DNA from: Lysinibacillus capsici | Lineage (GTDB): Bacteria; Bacillota; Bacilli; Bacillales_A; Planococcaceae | NCBI RefSeq assembly: GCF_003367505.1 | Contig: NZ_PXXX01000010.1 | Location: 1-64,000, forward strand | Direction: 5' to 3' | DNA: 64,000 nucleotides | Part shown: positions 53,426-62,945 of the stretch, piece by piece | Layout: each line of letters opens with the position of its first letter | How positions within the stretch are numbered: position 1 is the first letter of the stretch | The notes under the pieces: generated by a model | Database searches by the model: none | What the model saw: the letters and a program-made list of their open reading frames with translations, nothing else | Told to the model about the DNA's origin: nothing | Translations under genes and position numbers: made by a program

Positions 53426-54676
53426 TTATTTGACCTCCAATCGCCATATTCTTCTCGTTACGAAAGCTAATAATAATACACATACAGAGATTATAAAGAC
53501 TGGTATATAGATGTTGGCTTGAAAGAACTCAAATAGCAACCCATACCCCATCTGCCCAAGTGGTGCCATACACTGTGATACTGCCATCATAATTGCCATG
53601 ACTTTCCCTAATTGTTCATTTGGTGTTTCTTTTTGCACAAGGGTCATTACGTAAATGGAGATAATCGTCATCATCATCGCAATGATAAGAGCACAACCAA
53701 TAAATAAGCTATACGATGGATAATAGCCAATTTGAAGGGCGCGAGGGAGCACAGCCATAGCCATGGGAATTACCAAAAAGGCTGACATCAATACCCAAAT
53801 ATAGAGGGTGTGAATACGCAGCTTTTTTGCAAAGTACCCCATCGTTAACGCGCCTAAAATCGTCGCAAAATCAATAATCCCCATTCCTATTCCATACAAT
53901 GTATCACTACTTTTCATCGTGACACGAAGAATAATAGGCACACCAACGATAAAAAGTGGAGTCAATAGTAAATTCAATAAAGCAGCAAGTAGCGTACATT
54001 TTAAAATAAAAGTTTGCTTCACCACATAAGTAAAGCCTTCTTTCATGTCTTTGATTAAGGTCGGCATCAAATGACCATCATAGCTACGTTTCACAAATGG
54101 GATTGTCATAAACATTTCTACAATAGCCGTAAAGAAAAATAATAAACCACTTACTATGACGAGAAGTTTGAGGCCAAGCATTCCATATAGTATCCCCCCT
54201 AGCACAGGTGCTGTCACTCCTGCTAATGCCTGGACCCCATTGACGATCCCATTAGCCTGCTCAAGCTTTTGTTCGCTAACTAATAGCGGAATACTAGCCA
54301 TTACAGCTGGCGTGTACATGGCACTAATGAATGAAAGAAGCACCATAACCAACCCAATCCATAGCACAGAATGATTGTCTGTTAGTAATACAATAAAAAA
54401 AATCAATACAATGCCACTACTGATAAAATCAAATAGGACCATTAAATTTCGCCGATTAAAGCGATCTGCTATAGCGCCACCAAATGGTGTAAGTAAAACA
54501 GGAAGGCTTGAAATAGCGAAAAGCACAGCAAAAAGATCTGCCCGTCCTGTTATATCTAAAACAAAAAGTGAAAGAGCAAATCTTAAAAGCGCAGAGCCTA
54601 AAATAGAAATAATCTGCCCAGCTACCATAATGATAAAATCTTTCGAAAAGCCTTTTTCTTTGACTAGCATTTCCAT
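53426..54676 (-). CDS. MFS transporter (drug-efflux type)
   Basis: This 416-residue protein has 12 predicted membrane spans and the MFS loop motif GGAIADRFNRRNLMVLFD between spans 2 and 3. It resembles macrolide/multidrug exporters of the DHA3 type that pump compounds out with protons. AAGGGGTG eight bases before ATG sets the start. Its leader has two TetR-type operators and an intrinsic terminator, so expression is probably induced by a ligand. The regulator is not encoded next to it. Confidence 0.9.
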   Translation of the reverse strand: MEMLVKEKGFSKDFIIMVAGQIISILGSALLRFALSLFVLDITGRADLFAVLFAISSLPVLLTPFGGAIADRFNRRNLMVLFDFISSGIVLIFFIVLLTDNHSVLWIGLVMVLLSFISAMYTPAVMASIPLLVSEQKLEQANGIVNGVQALAGVTAPVLGGILYGMLGLKLLVIVSGLLFFFTAIVEMFMTIPFVKRSYDGHLMPTLIKDMKEGFTYVVKQTFILKCTLLAALLNLLLTPLFIVGVPIILRVTMKSSDTLYGIGMGIIDFATILGALTMGYFAKKLRIHTLYIWVLMSAFLVIPMAMAVLPRALQIGYYPSYSLFIGCALIIAMMMTIISIYVMTLVQKETPNEQLGKVMAIMMAVSQCMAPLGQMGYGLLFEFFQANIYIPVFIISVCVLLLAFVTRRIWRLEVK

Positions 54677-54702
54677 ATAAAAAACACCCCTTATTATTTT
54701 TA

Positions 54703-54717
54703 GACCGACAGTCGGTC
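54703..54717. promoter_or_regulatory. TetR-type operator 1 (perfect palindrome)
   Basis: GACCGACAGTCGGTC is a perfect 7-1-7 palindrome, 26 bp before the MFS start codon, of the type bound by TetR/AcrR repressors. Confidence 0.75.
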
Positions 54718-54735
54718 ATTTAATGTGTTAAAAAA

Positions 54736-54769
54736 TTGTAGGCACAAGCTTCTAGGACTTGCCCTACAA
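54736..54769 (-). terminator. Leader terminator or attenuator before the MFS gene
   Basis: On the minus strand TTGTAGG / CCTACAA plus CAAG / CTTG form a strong stem ending in T6. It lies between the two operators. It may end the upstream lysR transcript, or attenuate the MFS message. Confidence 0.7.
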
Positions 54770-54773
54770 ATTA

Positions 54774-54792
54774 GACTGACTGTCGGTTTATA
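54774..54792 (-). promoter_or_regulatory. TetR-type operator 2 overlapping a -10 box
   Basis: GACTGACTGTCGGTT (54774-54788) is an imperfect copy of operator 1. It overlaps TATAAA (54787-54792 on the minus strand), which lies 17 bp after a weak TTGGGG, so bound repressor would block the promoter. Confidence 0.65.
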
Positions 54793-54854
54793 AATAGTAT
54801 ATGTGAACTCCCCAAAAAAAGGAACATATTTTTATATCTTCCTTTTTGTTAACC

Positions 54855-55736
54855 CTATTTACTTTTAAAGTAATGTTTAATTTGCTCAATCATAGCAGTA
54901 GTTGCCTGACTAACATAGCGATCTACACGGAAAATAATGGATAGGCTTCGGCTTGGAGCACCATTTGAAATTCGTATACTACACAAACTAGGATCATTCA
55001 TTTGTTGGAGCAAAGGATAGGGTTGCACCGTTACACCAATATTGGCTCGAACGAGATTCATAATGGACGTGACAGAGCTTGTTTCAAGAATAGAATGAAT
55101 GTGAAAACCATGCTTTTTTACAGCCTCTTCAACTATCTCTCTACCAAGAAAACCTTCTGGATACATCACCATAGGAAGTCCTTCTAATTCAGCAATTGGG
55201 ATCACTGTTTGATGTGCCAATGGATGCTCCTTTGAAACGGTCAGTACATATTCCTCTCTACATAAAGGAATAATGACCAATCGATCATCTGATTCTACAT
55301 TCGTCCCAATACCGATATCCACTTCATTTTCGAGAACCTGCCGCATAATATCGATGGAAGCAAGTATCTTTAATTTTACCTTTGGAAATTTTTGATGGAA
55401 ATCAATAACAAGCTGTGTAATCCGATAATCAAGATCAGATGGCATGATGCCAATACTTATTTGTCCCCCTTGTAGCCCCTGTAAATCTTTAATCGAATCT
55501 TTGACATTTTGTAATGTATTAAATACCTCTGTTGTATAGCTAAACAAAAGTGAGCCTGCCTCAGTCACAACAATTTTTTTGCCAATACGATCGAACAATG
55601 GCATTCCTAGCTCATCCTCCAGCACACGTATTTGCTGGCTTAACGTTGGCTGAGAGATGCCAAGTTTCTCAGCAGCTTTTGTAAAATGTAGCTCCTCATA
55701 GACTGCCATAAAATAATGCAGATGCCGTATTTCCAC
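54855..55736 (-). CDS. LysR-family transcription regulator
   Basis: This protein of about 293 residues has the N-terminal winged helix (EIRHLHYFMAVYEELHFTKAAEKLGISQPTLSQQIRVLEDELG) and a two-lobed periplasmic-binding-type effector domain. It resembles CynR-type members and is divergent from a CynX-like transporter, the usual layout in which a LysR protein controls the neighbour and itself. GTG at 55736, giving MEIRHLHYF, matches family starts better than the GTG at 55745. The effector is unknown. Confidence 0.9.
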   Translation of the reverse strand: MEIRHLHYFMAVYEELHFTKAAEKLGISQPTLSQQIRVLEDELGMPLFDRIGKKIVVTEAGSLLFSYTTEVFNTLQNVKDSIKDLQGLQGGQISIGIMPSDLDYRITQLVIDFHQKFPKVKLKILASIDIMRQVLENEVDIGIGTNVESDDRLVIIPLCREEYVLTVSKEHPLAHQTVIPIAELEGLPMVMYPEGFLGREIVEEAVKKHGFHIHSILETSSVTSIMNLVRANIGVTVQPYPLLQQMNDPSLCSIRISNGAPSRSLSIIFRVDRYVSQATTAMIEQIKHYFKSK

Positions 55737-55865
55737 ATAGACCACGCCCTATCATAGTTTCTAACTATCATTGTAATAGTAATAATAGTATTGTTCAATC
55801 ATTCTAATTCAGATAGACTTCAATTTAGGCTTACTATTTATTTGATAGGACGGAGAGGAAAGACA

Positions 55866-57068
55866 ATGAATATAAAACACAAAATCGTACCAATTATTGC
55901 CATTATTTTAGCTTCTTTTAATTTACGGCCTGTCATTACTTCGGTGTCCCCCTTATTAGGAACTATTCGCCAGACTTTACATATGAGCGCAGCTACTGCT
56001 AGTTTGCTAACTTCTTTAGCTGTGCTATGTATGGGCTTATTTGCACCTTTCGCAATCAAACTAGCTAATCGTTGGAGCATCGAGCGAACTATCGCTTACG
56101 CTCTTATTCTTATTGGACTAGCAACAGCTACCAGATATTTTGCTAATACTGCCTGGGTCATGCTAGTAACAGCCTTGTTATCAGGCATTGGCATTGCCAT
56201 CGTAGGACCACTGTTATCGGGCTATATTAAGGAGAAATTTGCGAACCCTTCCCGTGTAGTGGGGATATACTCGCTAGCACTTGTAGTAGGAGCTGCACTT
56301 GGCTCTGGGCTTTCTATTCCACTAAGCAATTTTTTTCATTCATGGCAAGCTTCTTCTGCCTCCTGGGCTATTCTTGCTTTAATCGCTTTATTCTTTTGGT
56401 GGAAGCCAATTGAACAAAAAGCAGTTACTGCATCAGTCACAAATTCACCTAGTAAGAGCAACAGTGTGAAGCAAATGTTAATGAATCAAAAGGCTTGGCT
56501 TTTAACAGGCTTTTTTGGGTTAATGGCCTTCATGTTTTATACCATCATGGCTTGGTTACCTCCCATCGCAGAAAATTTAGGCTATAGCAAACACGACGCT
56601 GGAATGATGCTGACACTATTAACAATTGCCCAAATGCCAGCTACATTTTTAGTGCCTATATTAAATAACCGTTTTCAGCATCGAGCCGTATGGCTAGTAG
56701 GTAGTTCATCATTAGAATTAATTGGTTTATTGATGCTACTGTTTTCTTATAATCCTTGGCTGAGCAGTATTCTGATTGGCCTTGGTGCAGGTGGGCTTTT
56801 CTCATTAGGGCTAACATTACCAATTGATGAGGCCAAAGATATTCACGAGGCTAGCTTCTTAGCTGCTATGACACAATCAGTTGGCTTTGTATTTGCTGCA
56901 TTGGGCCCCTTCTTTGTCGGTCTTGTTCGAGATTTCACAGGCAATTTTACAACTGCTATTATTGGCATGATCATCATCGTCCTTGTGATGATTCTGATTC
57001 AACTAAAAATTGGAAACCAAAAGCAACCGCAAATGCATCATATTCACATGAAAAAGACGACTTTCTAA
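55866..57068 (+). CDS. CynX/NimT-type MFS transporter
   Basis: This membrane protein of about 400 residues has 12 spans and the opening ASFNLRPVITSVSPLLGTIR typical of the CynX/NimT (cyanate, nitroimidazole) branch of the MFS. GGAGAGG before ATG at 55866 sets the start; the in-frame codons from 55791 are upstream of the ribosome site. No cyanase gene is nearby, so cyanate as substrate is not supported. Divergent LysR control is likely. A terminator overlaps the end. Confidence 0.9.
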   Translation: MNIKHKIVPIIAIILASFNLRPVITSVSPLLGTIRQTLHMSAATASLLTSLAVLCMGLFAPFAIKLANRWSIERTIAYALILIGLATATRYFANTAWVMLVTALLSGIGIAIVGPLLSGYIKEKFANPSRVVGIYSLALVVGAALGSGLSIPLSNFFHSWQASSASWAILALIALFFWWKPIEQKAVTASVTNSPSKSNSVKQMLMNQKAWLLTGFFGLMAFMFYTIMAWLPPIAENLGYSKHDAGMMLTLLTIAQMPATFLVPILNNRFQHRAVWLVGSSSLELIGLLMLLFSYNPWLSSILIGLGAGGLFSLGLTLPIDEAKDIHEASFLAAMTQSVGFVFAALGPFFVGLVRDFTGNFTTAIIGMIIIVLVMILIQLKIGNQKQPQMHHIHMKKTTF

Positions 57069-57087
57069 CAAGGAAGGTCGTCTTTTA
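57052..57087 (+). terminator. Terminator of the CynX-like gene
   Basis: AAAGACGACTTTC and GAAGGTCGTCTTT pair around a short loop, with TTTT following. The stem begins in the last codons of the gene. Confidence 0.85.
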
Positions 57088-57176
57088 ATGATGGAATCGA
57101 TTTTGAGCCTTTGTTGTATTGCCTTCACGGGATGACACTGGCCATATATGTAGCGTCTTCAACTGATGATTTCTAA

Positions 57177-58412
57177 TTAGCTGACTGAAGCATATCTTAG
57201 CACAACTGCCTCTAAAACATCGATTCCTATTAATATATCTTCAAGCTCCGTATGTTCATCTGGATGGTGACTTAAACCATCCACTGAAGGAATAAAAATA
57301 AGGCCAACTGGTCCGAGCCTTGTCATATTCATAGAATCGTGACCTGCTCCACTTTGCATATATTGATAGGATAGTTTCTTCTCTACACAAATTGTTTCTA
57401 AATCTTGCATTAGCTTTGGAGAAAGCAGGACAGGATCCTCTGAGCTAATGACATTGTATTCAATCGCAAGCTGCCTCTTTTGTTGAACGTTTGCAATAAC
57501 CGTATAAAAATGCTGAAGCACACGTTCTCTCGATTCCACAGAGGATGATCGGATATCTACAGTTAACTCCACTTCACCTGGAACTACGTTCATCGAGCCT
57601 GCCACAACCTCTAGTATTCCAACAGTTGCCACAGTGCCAAACTCCTGCTCTGCTATCGCCGCTTTTTCTAATTCTAATGCCAATTCGGATGCTCCTAAAA
57701 GAGCGTCCTTTCTCATATTCATTGGAGTCGTGCCTGAATGGGACGCTTTTCCATTTAACTTCATTAATAAGCGAACTGGTGCTGCTACCCCTGTGACAAT
57801 ACCAATTTTCTTTTCATAGTTAATTAGCAGTGGTCCCTGTTCAATATGCAATTCGAAAAAGGCATGGAATCCTTCCTCTACTCTTGTCGCTTGATCAACA
57901 CTACTAAAATCAAGTCCACAATGAGCAAAAGCCTGCTCCATCGTAATACCATCTCGATCGACTAAATGGCGATACTTTTCTTTATCAATTAATCCTGCCA
58001 TTGCTTTACTGCCTACTGTTGACACACCAAATCTTGAAGACTCCTCACAGGCAAAGGCGATAATTTCAATTGGATGCTCTGTCACAATAGATCGCTCGTT
58101 TAATCGCTTGATGACCTCAAGGGCAGCGGTTACCCCTACAACGCCATCATATTTACCGCCTTGATAGACAGTATCTAAATGAGATCCCATGACAACAGGC
58201 TGCAATCCTGGCACACTGCCTTCTCTTCGAGCAATAAGATTTCCACAATGGTCAATATGAATTTGAAGATTTTCATCTTTACATAAACGAATAAAGGCAT
58301 GTAAACAAGCCTGTTCTTCATTCGTATAGGCAACTCTCGTAATCCCTTTTTCGCCTGAATTATATTGATTCATTTTATCTAGTAATTGTTGATAACGTTC
58401 TTTATAGATCAT
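57177..58412 (-). CDS. M20-family amidohydrolase (allantoate/N-carbamoyl-amino acid hydrolase type)
   Basis: This 411-residue metal-dependent hydrolase has the zinc-site motifs GSHLDTVYQGGKYDGVVGV, FACEESSRFG, FFELHIEQGPLL and GAGHDSMNM, and the lid segment GKASHSGTTPMNMRKDALLGASE. The family includes allantoate amidohydrolase (AllC), ureidoglycolate hydrolase and N-carbamoyl-L-amino acid hydrolase; the window context of carbamate kinase, FdrA and an NCS1 permease favours a ureide. GGAGC nine bases before ATG sets the start. A terminator separates it from the upstream deaminase, so it has its own promoter. Confidence 0.88.
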   Translation of the reverse strand: MIYKERYQQLLDKMNQYNSGEKGITRVAYTNEEQACLHAFIRLCKDENLQIHIDHCGNLIARREGSVPGLQPVVMGSHLDTVYQGGKYDGVVGVTAALEVIKRLNERSIVTEHPIEIIAFACEESSRFGVSTVGSKAMAGLIDKEKYRHLVDRDGITMEQAFAHCGLDFSSVDQATRVEEGFHAFFELHIEQGPLLINYEKKIGIVTGVAAPVRLLMKLNGKASHSGTTPMNMRKDALLGASELALELEKAAIAEQEFGTVATVGILEVVAGSMNVVPGEVELTVDIRSSSVESRERVLQHFYTVIANVQQKRQLAIEYNVISSEDPVLLSPKLMQDLETICVEKKLSYQYMQSGAGHDSMNMTRLGPVGLIFIPSVDGLSHHPDEHTELEDILIGIDVLEAVVLRYASVS

Positions 58413-58505
58413 GTAAACAGCTCCTTTTGAAGAATTACGAAGATGAAAATCAGACCAAATGTACGCTTGTCATAGTATCTATTTTACACCTTTTTGGTTG
58501 AAAAT

Positions 58506-58540
58506 TAGAAAAGGGATTCTCCATAACGAGATCCCTACTC
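58506..58540 (-). terminator. Terminator of the fdrA-deaminase operon
   Basis: On the minus strand AGGGAT-CTC and GAG-AATCCCT form an interrupted stem followed by TTTTCT, about 45 nt after the deaminase stop. Confidence 0.75.
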
Positions 58541-58582
58541 TAATTCACTGGAAAGACTTAAGCAGTATATGACTGCTCTAAT

Positions 58583-59041
58583 CTATTTACTATTAGCCAT
58601 TTTGTCATTGAAATGATGGAACAATGCATCACATTCTTCAGTCGTTTCAATTTTTTGCATGTTCAGGACACTTTTATCTTTACCCGTTAAGTAATCACGT
58701 AGATGCATATCAGAGAAGCCATGTACATGAGCATCTTCTGCTGTATTACAATAATGAACTTCTTTAATACCCGACCAAATAATAGCGCCCACACACATTG
58801 GACATGGTTCGCAAGTAGCGTAGATGACACAATCGGATAAATCCATTGTGCCAAGCTTTTTAGAGGCTTCACGAATGGCTACTATTTCTGCATGTGCAGT
58901 GATGTCTGTATCACGCATCATTGTATTGCCAACAACAGCGATGATTTCATCACCTCTTACAATGGTTGCACCAAATGGTCCACCAATATTTTGATCGATG
59001 CCTTCTTTTGTTTTGTCAACAGCTAGTTGAATATAATCCAT
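58583..59041 (-). CDS. Nucleobase deaminase (guanine deaminase type)
   Basis: This 152-residue cytidine-deaminase-fold protein has the zinc motifs HAE in DITAHAEIVAIREA and PCxxC in TCEPCPMCVGAI. Size and the C-terminal segment after ALF resemble B. subtilis GuaD, which turns guanine into xanthine, but other bases are possible in this subfamily. AGGAGG eight bases before ATG sets the start. It is the last gene after fdrA, DUF1116, permease and carbamate kinase, with a 13-nt gap, so it acts in the same catabolic route. Confidence 0.88.
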   Translation of the reverse strand: MDYIQLAVDKTKEGIDQNIGGPFGATIVRGDEIIAVVGNTMMRDTDITAHAEIVAIREASKKLGTMDLSDCVIYATCEPCPMCVGAIIWSGIKEVHYCNTAEDAHVHGFSDMHLRDYLTGKDKSVLNMQKIETTEECDALFHHFNDKMANSK

Positions 59042-59054
59042 ACCGTGATTCCTC

Positions 59055-60005
59055 CTAGTTAATAATATGAGTACCAGCCTGATTATTGATCGCTTCTTTC
59101 AGACTTTCAGGGTTTGTAATAATTACTCGATGACCACCATTTTCTAAGAAGCTTAAGCTTGCTTCGATTTTTGGTAGCATACTTCCTGGCGGGAACTGAT
59201 TATCTTGAACATGCTGCTTTGTTTCCTCAACAGTAATTTCTTCAAGTGCTTGTTGTTCAGGTTTTCCAAAGTTAATAAACACACGCGGAACACCCGTTGT
59301 AATAATTAATGAATCCGCATTTACTTGTGCCGCTAATAGACTTGTTGCAAAGTCTTTGTCAATGACTGCATCTACACCCTCATAGACATTGTTTTCTTTT
59401 TTCACAACTGGAATTCCACCACCGCCTACAGCGATCACGACATAATCATTATCAATTAATGATTTAATCGCCTCTTTTTCCACGATATCGATTGGTTTTG
59501 GTGAAGGCACAACGCGACGGTAGCCACGGCCAGAATCCTCTACCATTTTCCAATCTGGATGCTCTACTAGCATCGCCTCCGCTTGCTCCTTTGTAAAGAA
59601 TGAACCAACTGGCTTTGTAGGGTTAATAAAGTTGGGATCATGTTCATTGATTTCAACTTGTGTAATCACACTGACTACCTTTTTATTAATTTGACGTTTA
59701 GTCAGTTCGTTAATTAATGCTTGTTGAATTAAATAGCCAATTCCACCTTGTGTGTCAGCCACACAGTTTACTAACGGAATTGCTGGCATGCCTGATACTT
59801 CATTAGCAATTTCACTTCGTTGTAAAGTGAAACCAACTTGTGGACCATTGCCGTGTGTGACAACCACTTTATAACCTTCCTGAATCATATCCGCGATATG
59901 CTCGACAGTTTGAGCAACTGCCTCTTGCTGACTTTGAATAGATTCACTTCCACTATCCTTTACCAACGAGTTACCGCCGATTGCTACAATTACTAATTTA
60001 TTCAC
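59055..60005 (-). CDS. arcC: Carbamate kinase
   Basis: This 316-residue amino-acid-kinase-fold enzyme has VIVAIGGNSLVKDSGSESIQSQQEA, VTHGNGPQVGFTLQRSEIA, VIAVGGGGIPVVK and the AVIDKDFATSLLAAQVNADSLIITTGVPRVFINFGKP block. It transfers phosphate from carbamoyl phosphate to ADP, giving ATP, CO2 and ammonia. No arginine deiminase genes are nearby; in this setting it should use carbamoyl phosphate made by the FdrA/DUF1116 system, like the carbamate kinase of the E. coli allantoin cluster. It follows the permease after two bases. Confidence 0.95.
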   Translation of the reverse strand: MNKLVIVAIGGNSLVKDSGSESIQSQQEAVAQTVEHIADMIQEGYKVVVTHGNGPQVGFTLQRSEIANEVSGMPAIPLVNCVADTQGGIGYLIQQALINELTKRQINKKVVSVITQVEINEHDPNFINPTKPVGSFFTKEQAEAMLVEHPDWKMVEDSGRGYRRVVPSPKPIDIVEKEAIKSLIDNDYVVIAVGGGGIPVVKKENNVYEGVDAVIDKDFATSLLAAQVNADSLIITTGVPRVFINFGKPEQQALEEITVEETKQHVQDNQFPPGSMLPKIEASLSFLENGGHRVIITNPESLKEAINNQAGTHIIN

Positions 60006-60007
60006 AA

Positions 60008-61486
60008 CTACACCCCTACTTCTTTTTCTACACTATTTTGAACATTTTGCTGATTAAATTTATATAACAGCGTATATAAAATGAATGACACGATCAGTCC
60101 GCTAAAGAAAGCAAAGTTATTTAGCTGTACTAAAAACGGCACACTTTTCAGGAAAGCACCTGACATTGGTAAGAGGAAGCTTATTAATAGAACGATACAT
60201 GCTACGATGTTATAGCCAGATTTATAAGCTCCATTATGACCTTCTTCCACATAAATCATAGATAAATCTAAACGTCTTTTACGCTCGATAAAGAAGCTAG
60301 ACAACATAATACCTGCAATCGGTCCAAACATAGAGCCTATAAAACTATAAAAGAAAAATAACGTTTCTGTACTCGATACTAGTTTCCAAGGCAAAATGAC
60401 TGTGCCAATAATCGCTGTTAAAATACCTGCTGTTTTGACCGTAAATACTTTAGGGAATAAAGTTGTCATTTGTAATCCAGATGGTAATAAATTACCAAAA
60501 ACTACAAAAGCTGTTGCGCCTACATTTAACGCTAAAATTAATACAATCACTGAAAAGGGATTTTGAATTTTATCAATAGCATCTACAATATTAAAAATTG
60601 GTTGCCCAAAAGCAATTTCTGTCCCTGCTATTAAACTAATACAAGTAATCGCAAATAATAGATACGAGCCGATCATACCGATGGATAAGCCATAGATCAT
60701 TGCTTTTGGCGATTTAGCTCTATGCGTAAAATCTGCAATATTTACAATTGGACCAGCCCAGTTAGACACCAATGCGCTAACACATGCAATAAAAACCAAT
60801 GGACTTTCCATCGTTGTAGAAGGCTTATATTCTAAAATTGGTCCAATTCCTCCAGCAATATTAATTGCCCAAATCGCTGCGCCAATAATGAAAATATAAA
60901 CAATCGGTGATGAGTATTTACCGAAGACTGTTAGCATATCCATGCCACCTAAAAAAAGTAAAACTGTAATTACCCATAAAATAATATAAGAAATCATAGT
61001 CGGAACATCTAAGCCAAAAATAGTGAAGTCTCCACCAATAGACATATAGTTCGGAATGAATCTTGCAAATAATACATTAAGGGATTGAGCGCCCACAACG
61101 GTCGTCGTACCAAAGAATACAACCCCAGCAATCAACCCTCGACATAACGCCGGAATAATAGAGCCTTTTACTCCAAATGAATCTCTTAGTAATATGGCAA
61201 ACGGAATGCCATATTTAGAGGCGGAATATCCATTTAAGCAATAGCCTGCTGAGACGATTACTGCTGAAAGCATAATGGCTAAGAAAACTTGATTAACTGA
61301 TAATCCTAAGACAAAAAACCCTGCAACCGTCATATAAGACATAATATTGTGAACTGCGCCCATCCACACGGTAATGTAGTTAAAGATTCCCCAGTCTCTT
61401 TCCTGAGGCCCTTTTGGTAAAAGTTCTTCCGAATAGCCAAGTGCTCTATAATCTTGATTGGACTGTTCAATTTTTGCGTGTTCCAT
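60008..61486 (-). CDS. NCS1-family nucleobase/ureide permease
   Basis: This 492-residue protein has 12 membrane spans and the NCS1 signatures: DWGIFNYITVWMGAVHNIMSYM, LNGYSASKYGIPFAILLRDSFGVKGSIIPALCRG and NWAGPIVNIADFTHRAKSPKAMIYG. It resembles the allantoin permease PucI in layout, while the family also carries uracil, cytosine and hydantoins. Its operon partners argue for a purine or ureide. GGAGG lies before ATG. It is the third gene of the operon in this window. Confidence 0.92.
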   Translation of the reverse strand: MEHAKIEQSNQDYRALGYSEELLPKGPQERDWGIFNYITVWMGAVHNIMSYMTVAGFFVLGLSVNQVFLAIMLSAVIVSAGYCLNGYSASKYGIPFAILLRDSFGVKGSIIPALCRGLIAGVVFFGTTTVVGAQSLNVLFARFIPNYMSIGGDFTIFGLDVPTMISYIILWVITVLLFLGGMDMLTVFGKYSSPIVYIFIIGAAIWAINIAGGIGPILEYKPSTTMESPLVFIACVSALVSNWAGPIVNIADFTHRAKSPKAMIYGLSIGMIGSYLLFAITCISLIAGTEIAFGQPIFNIVDAIDKIQNPFSVIVLILALNVGATAFVVFGNLLPSGLQMTTLFPKVFTVKTAGILTAIIGTVILPWKLVSSTETLFFFYSFIGSMFGPIAGIMLSSFFIERKRRLDLSMIYVEEGHNGAYKSGYNIVACIVLLISFLLPMSGAFLKSVPFLVQLNNFAFFSGLIVSFILYTLLYKFNQQNVQNSVEKEVGV

Positions 61487-61517
61487 AGAAAGCTCCTCCT
61501 ACTTATAGGAAGTGGGC

Positions 61518-62945
61518 TTAAGCCCACTTCTCACTAATTGTAATTAATGCTTTTTCAAAAGCTTCCATTGGAGGATTTGTAATACCAGCACCAATCATAC
61601 CGATTCCAGCCTCTTTATGTGCGATAGCTGTATTAATAATTGGAAGAATACCTGATTGGATGACTTTGCGAATATCAATACCAGTAGGAATTCCCATGAA
61701 GTTTAATAATGGAATGGTAATATTTTGGTTTTCTGTCGTCGTAATTTCTTTCATTTTACGAGAATAACCAATTGCTTCATCCACTGTTCCACCTACTAAA
61801 GCAACGATTGCTGGTGCAGTAGCCATTGCGAAACCACCAATACCGTAAGTTTCTGTAATAGCACTATCCCCTATATCAAGACCTGAATCCTCTGGTTTGT
61901 AGCCAGCAAACATCGGTCCGATTACTTTTTGTGCTGGGCCAGTAAACCATGTATTACCTGGCATGCCACTAATACGAACACCAAATTCTACACCGTTACG
62001 TGCCATTGTTGTCACGACAGTACTATATTCGATTCCATGTGCAGCATCTAATGCACATTTACAGCATGCCATCCATGTAGGACCTGAGAAATAATCACTA
62101 CTTGCCACGAAATCAAATACTGCTCGCTTCTGTTCAACAGGATAATCTGTTTCTAAGATATATGGTGTCAATGCTTGAATTAATAAGCTTGTACCTGCAT
62201 TATTACGGTTATGACATTCGTCACCCATGTGGAGCGCTTGTGCAAGCATCAATCGTAGATCGATGCCGTCTTTATTTAATTTCATTGCATCACGTAAAAT
62301 TGGCCCTAACACATCACGCATCCATATTAATCGCTCGACAACGCTGTCATCGTTGGCACCCATACGTAAGATTTTTGCCATTTGCTCACTTAAATTTGTA
62401 TAGGCGATATTGCCATACGTTTTATTTTCAACGATGTGCATAAACATCGAAGCAGATGTTACCCCAGCCATTGAACCAACTGCATTATGCTCATGGCAAG
62501 GTGAGAATGTAATATCTCCAGAAGCCGCTACCTTTGCTGCTTCTTCCAAATCTTTCGCTAATCCTTCGAATACAAGAGCACCCATCACAGCGCCCTTCAT
62601 TGGGCCATTCATATCTTCCCAAGTAATGGGTGGTCCTGCGTGTAAAATTGTTTTTTTCGTCATGCCAGGTACAACATTGATGGCTTGATCGAAACCAATC
62701 AACACGGGTTGAGAGTTCACAATTTTTTCCACTGCAAGACGATTTGCTGCTTCGATTTTTTCAGCAAGTTCTGCTTTATCGATTTTGTTTAGTGCTGCAA
62801 TAATTTCTGGCTTACCTCCACCCGGTGGTGACCACTCTAGGTGTGTAGCACTTGCATTTTGTGCTAATATATCATCCTTAAAAAGTTCAATACCTACGTT
62901 AATTACGTTAATTTTACTTGTGAAAAGTTCATTGATCTTACTCAT
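61518..62945 (-). CDS. DUF1116 protein (YlbE/AllG-like), probable oxamate carbamoyltransferase component
   Basis: This 475-residue protein belongs to DUF1116, the family of E. coli YlbE (AllG). Conserved segments include LEWSPPGGGKPEIIAALN, GAVMGALVFEGLA, FSPCHEHNAVGSMAGV, MGDECHNRNNAGTSLL and VRISGMPGNTWFTGPAQ. In E. coli, FdrA (AllF), YlbE (AllG) and YlbF (AllH) together form oxamate carbamoyltransferase, which splits oxalurate to oxamate and carbamoyl phosphate. The third partner (DUF2877) is not visible here and may lie upstream of the window. It overlaps fdrA by 8 nt. Confidence 0.85.
   Translation of the reverse strand: MSKINELFTSKINVINVGIELFKDDILAQNASATHLEWSPPGGGKPEIIAALNKIDKAELAEKIEAANRLAVEKIVNSQPVLIGFDQAINVVPGMTKKTILHAGPPITWEDMNGPMKGAVMGALVFEGLAKDLEEAAKVAASGDITFSPCHEHNAVGSMAGVTSASMFMHIVENKTYGNIAYTNLSEQMAKILRMGANDDSVVERLIWMRDVLGPILRDAMKLNKDGIDLRLMLAQALHMGDECHNRNNAGTSLLIQALTPYILETDYPVEQKRAVFDFVASSDYFSGPTWMACCKCALDAAHGIEYSTVVTTMARNGVEFGVRISGMPGNTWFTGPAQKVIGPMFAGYKPEDSGLDIGDSAITETYGIGGFAMATAPAIVALVGGTVDEAIGYSRKMKEITTTENQNITIPLLNFMGIPTGIDIRKVIQSGILPIINTAIAHKEAGIGMIGAGITNPPMEAFEKALITISEKWA

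Noticed and set aside
54855-57068. Cyanate detoxification locus (cynR-cynX-cynS)
   Set aside because: A LysR gene and a CynX-like transporter are divergent, but no cyanase or carbonic anhydrase gene is present.
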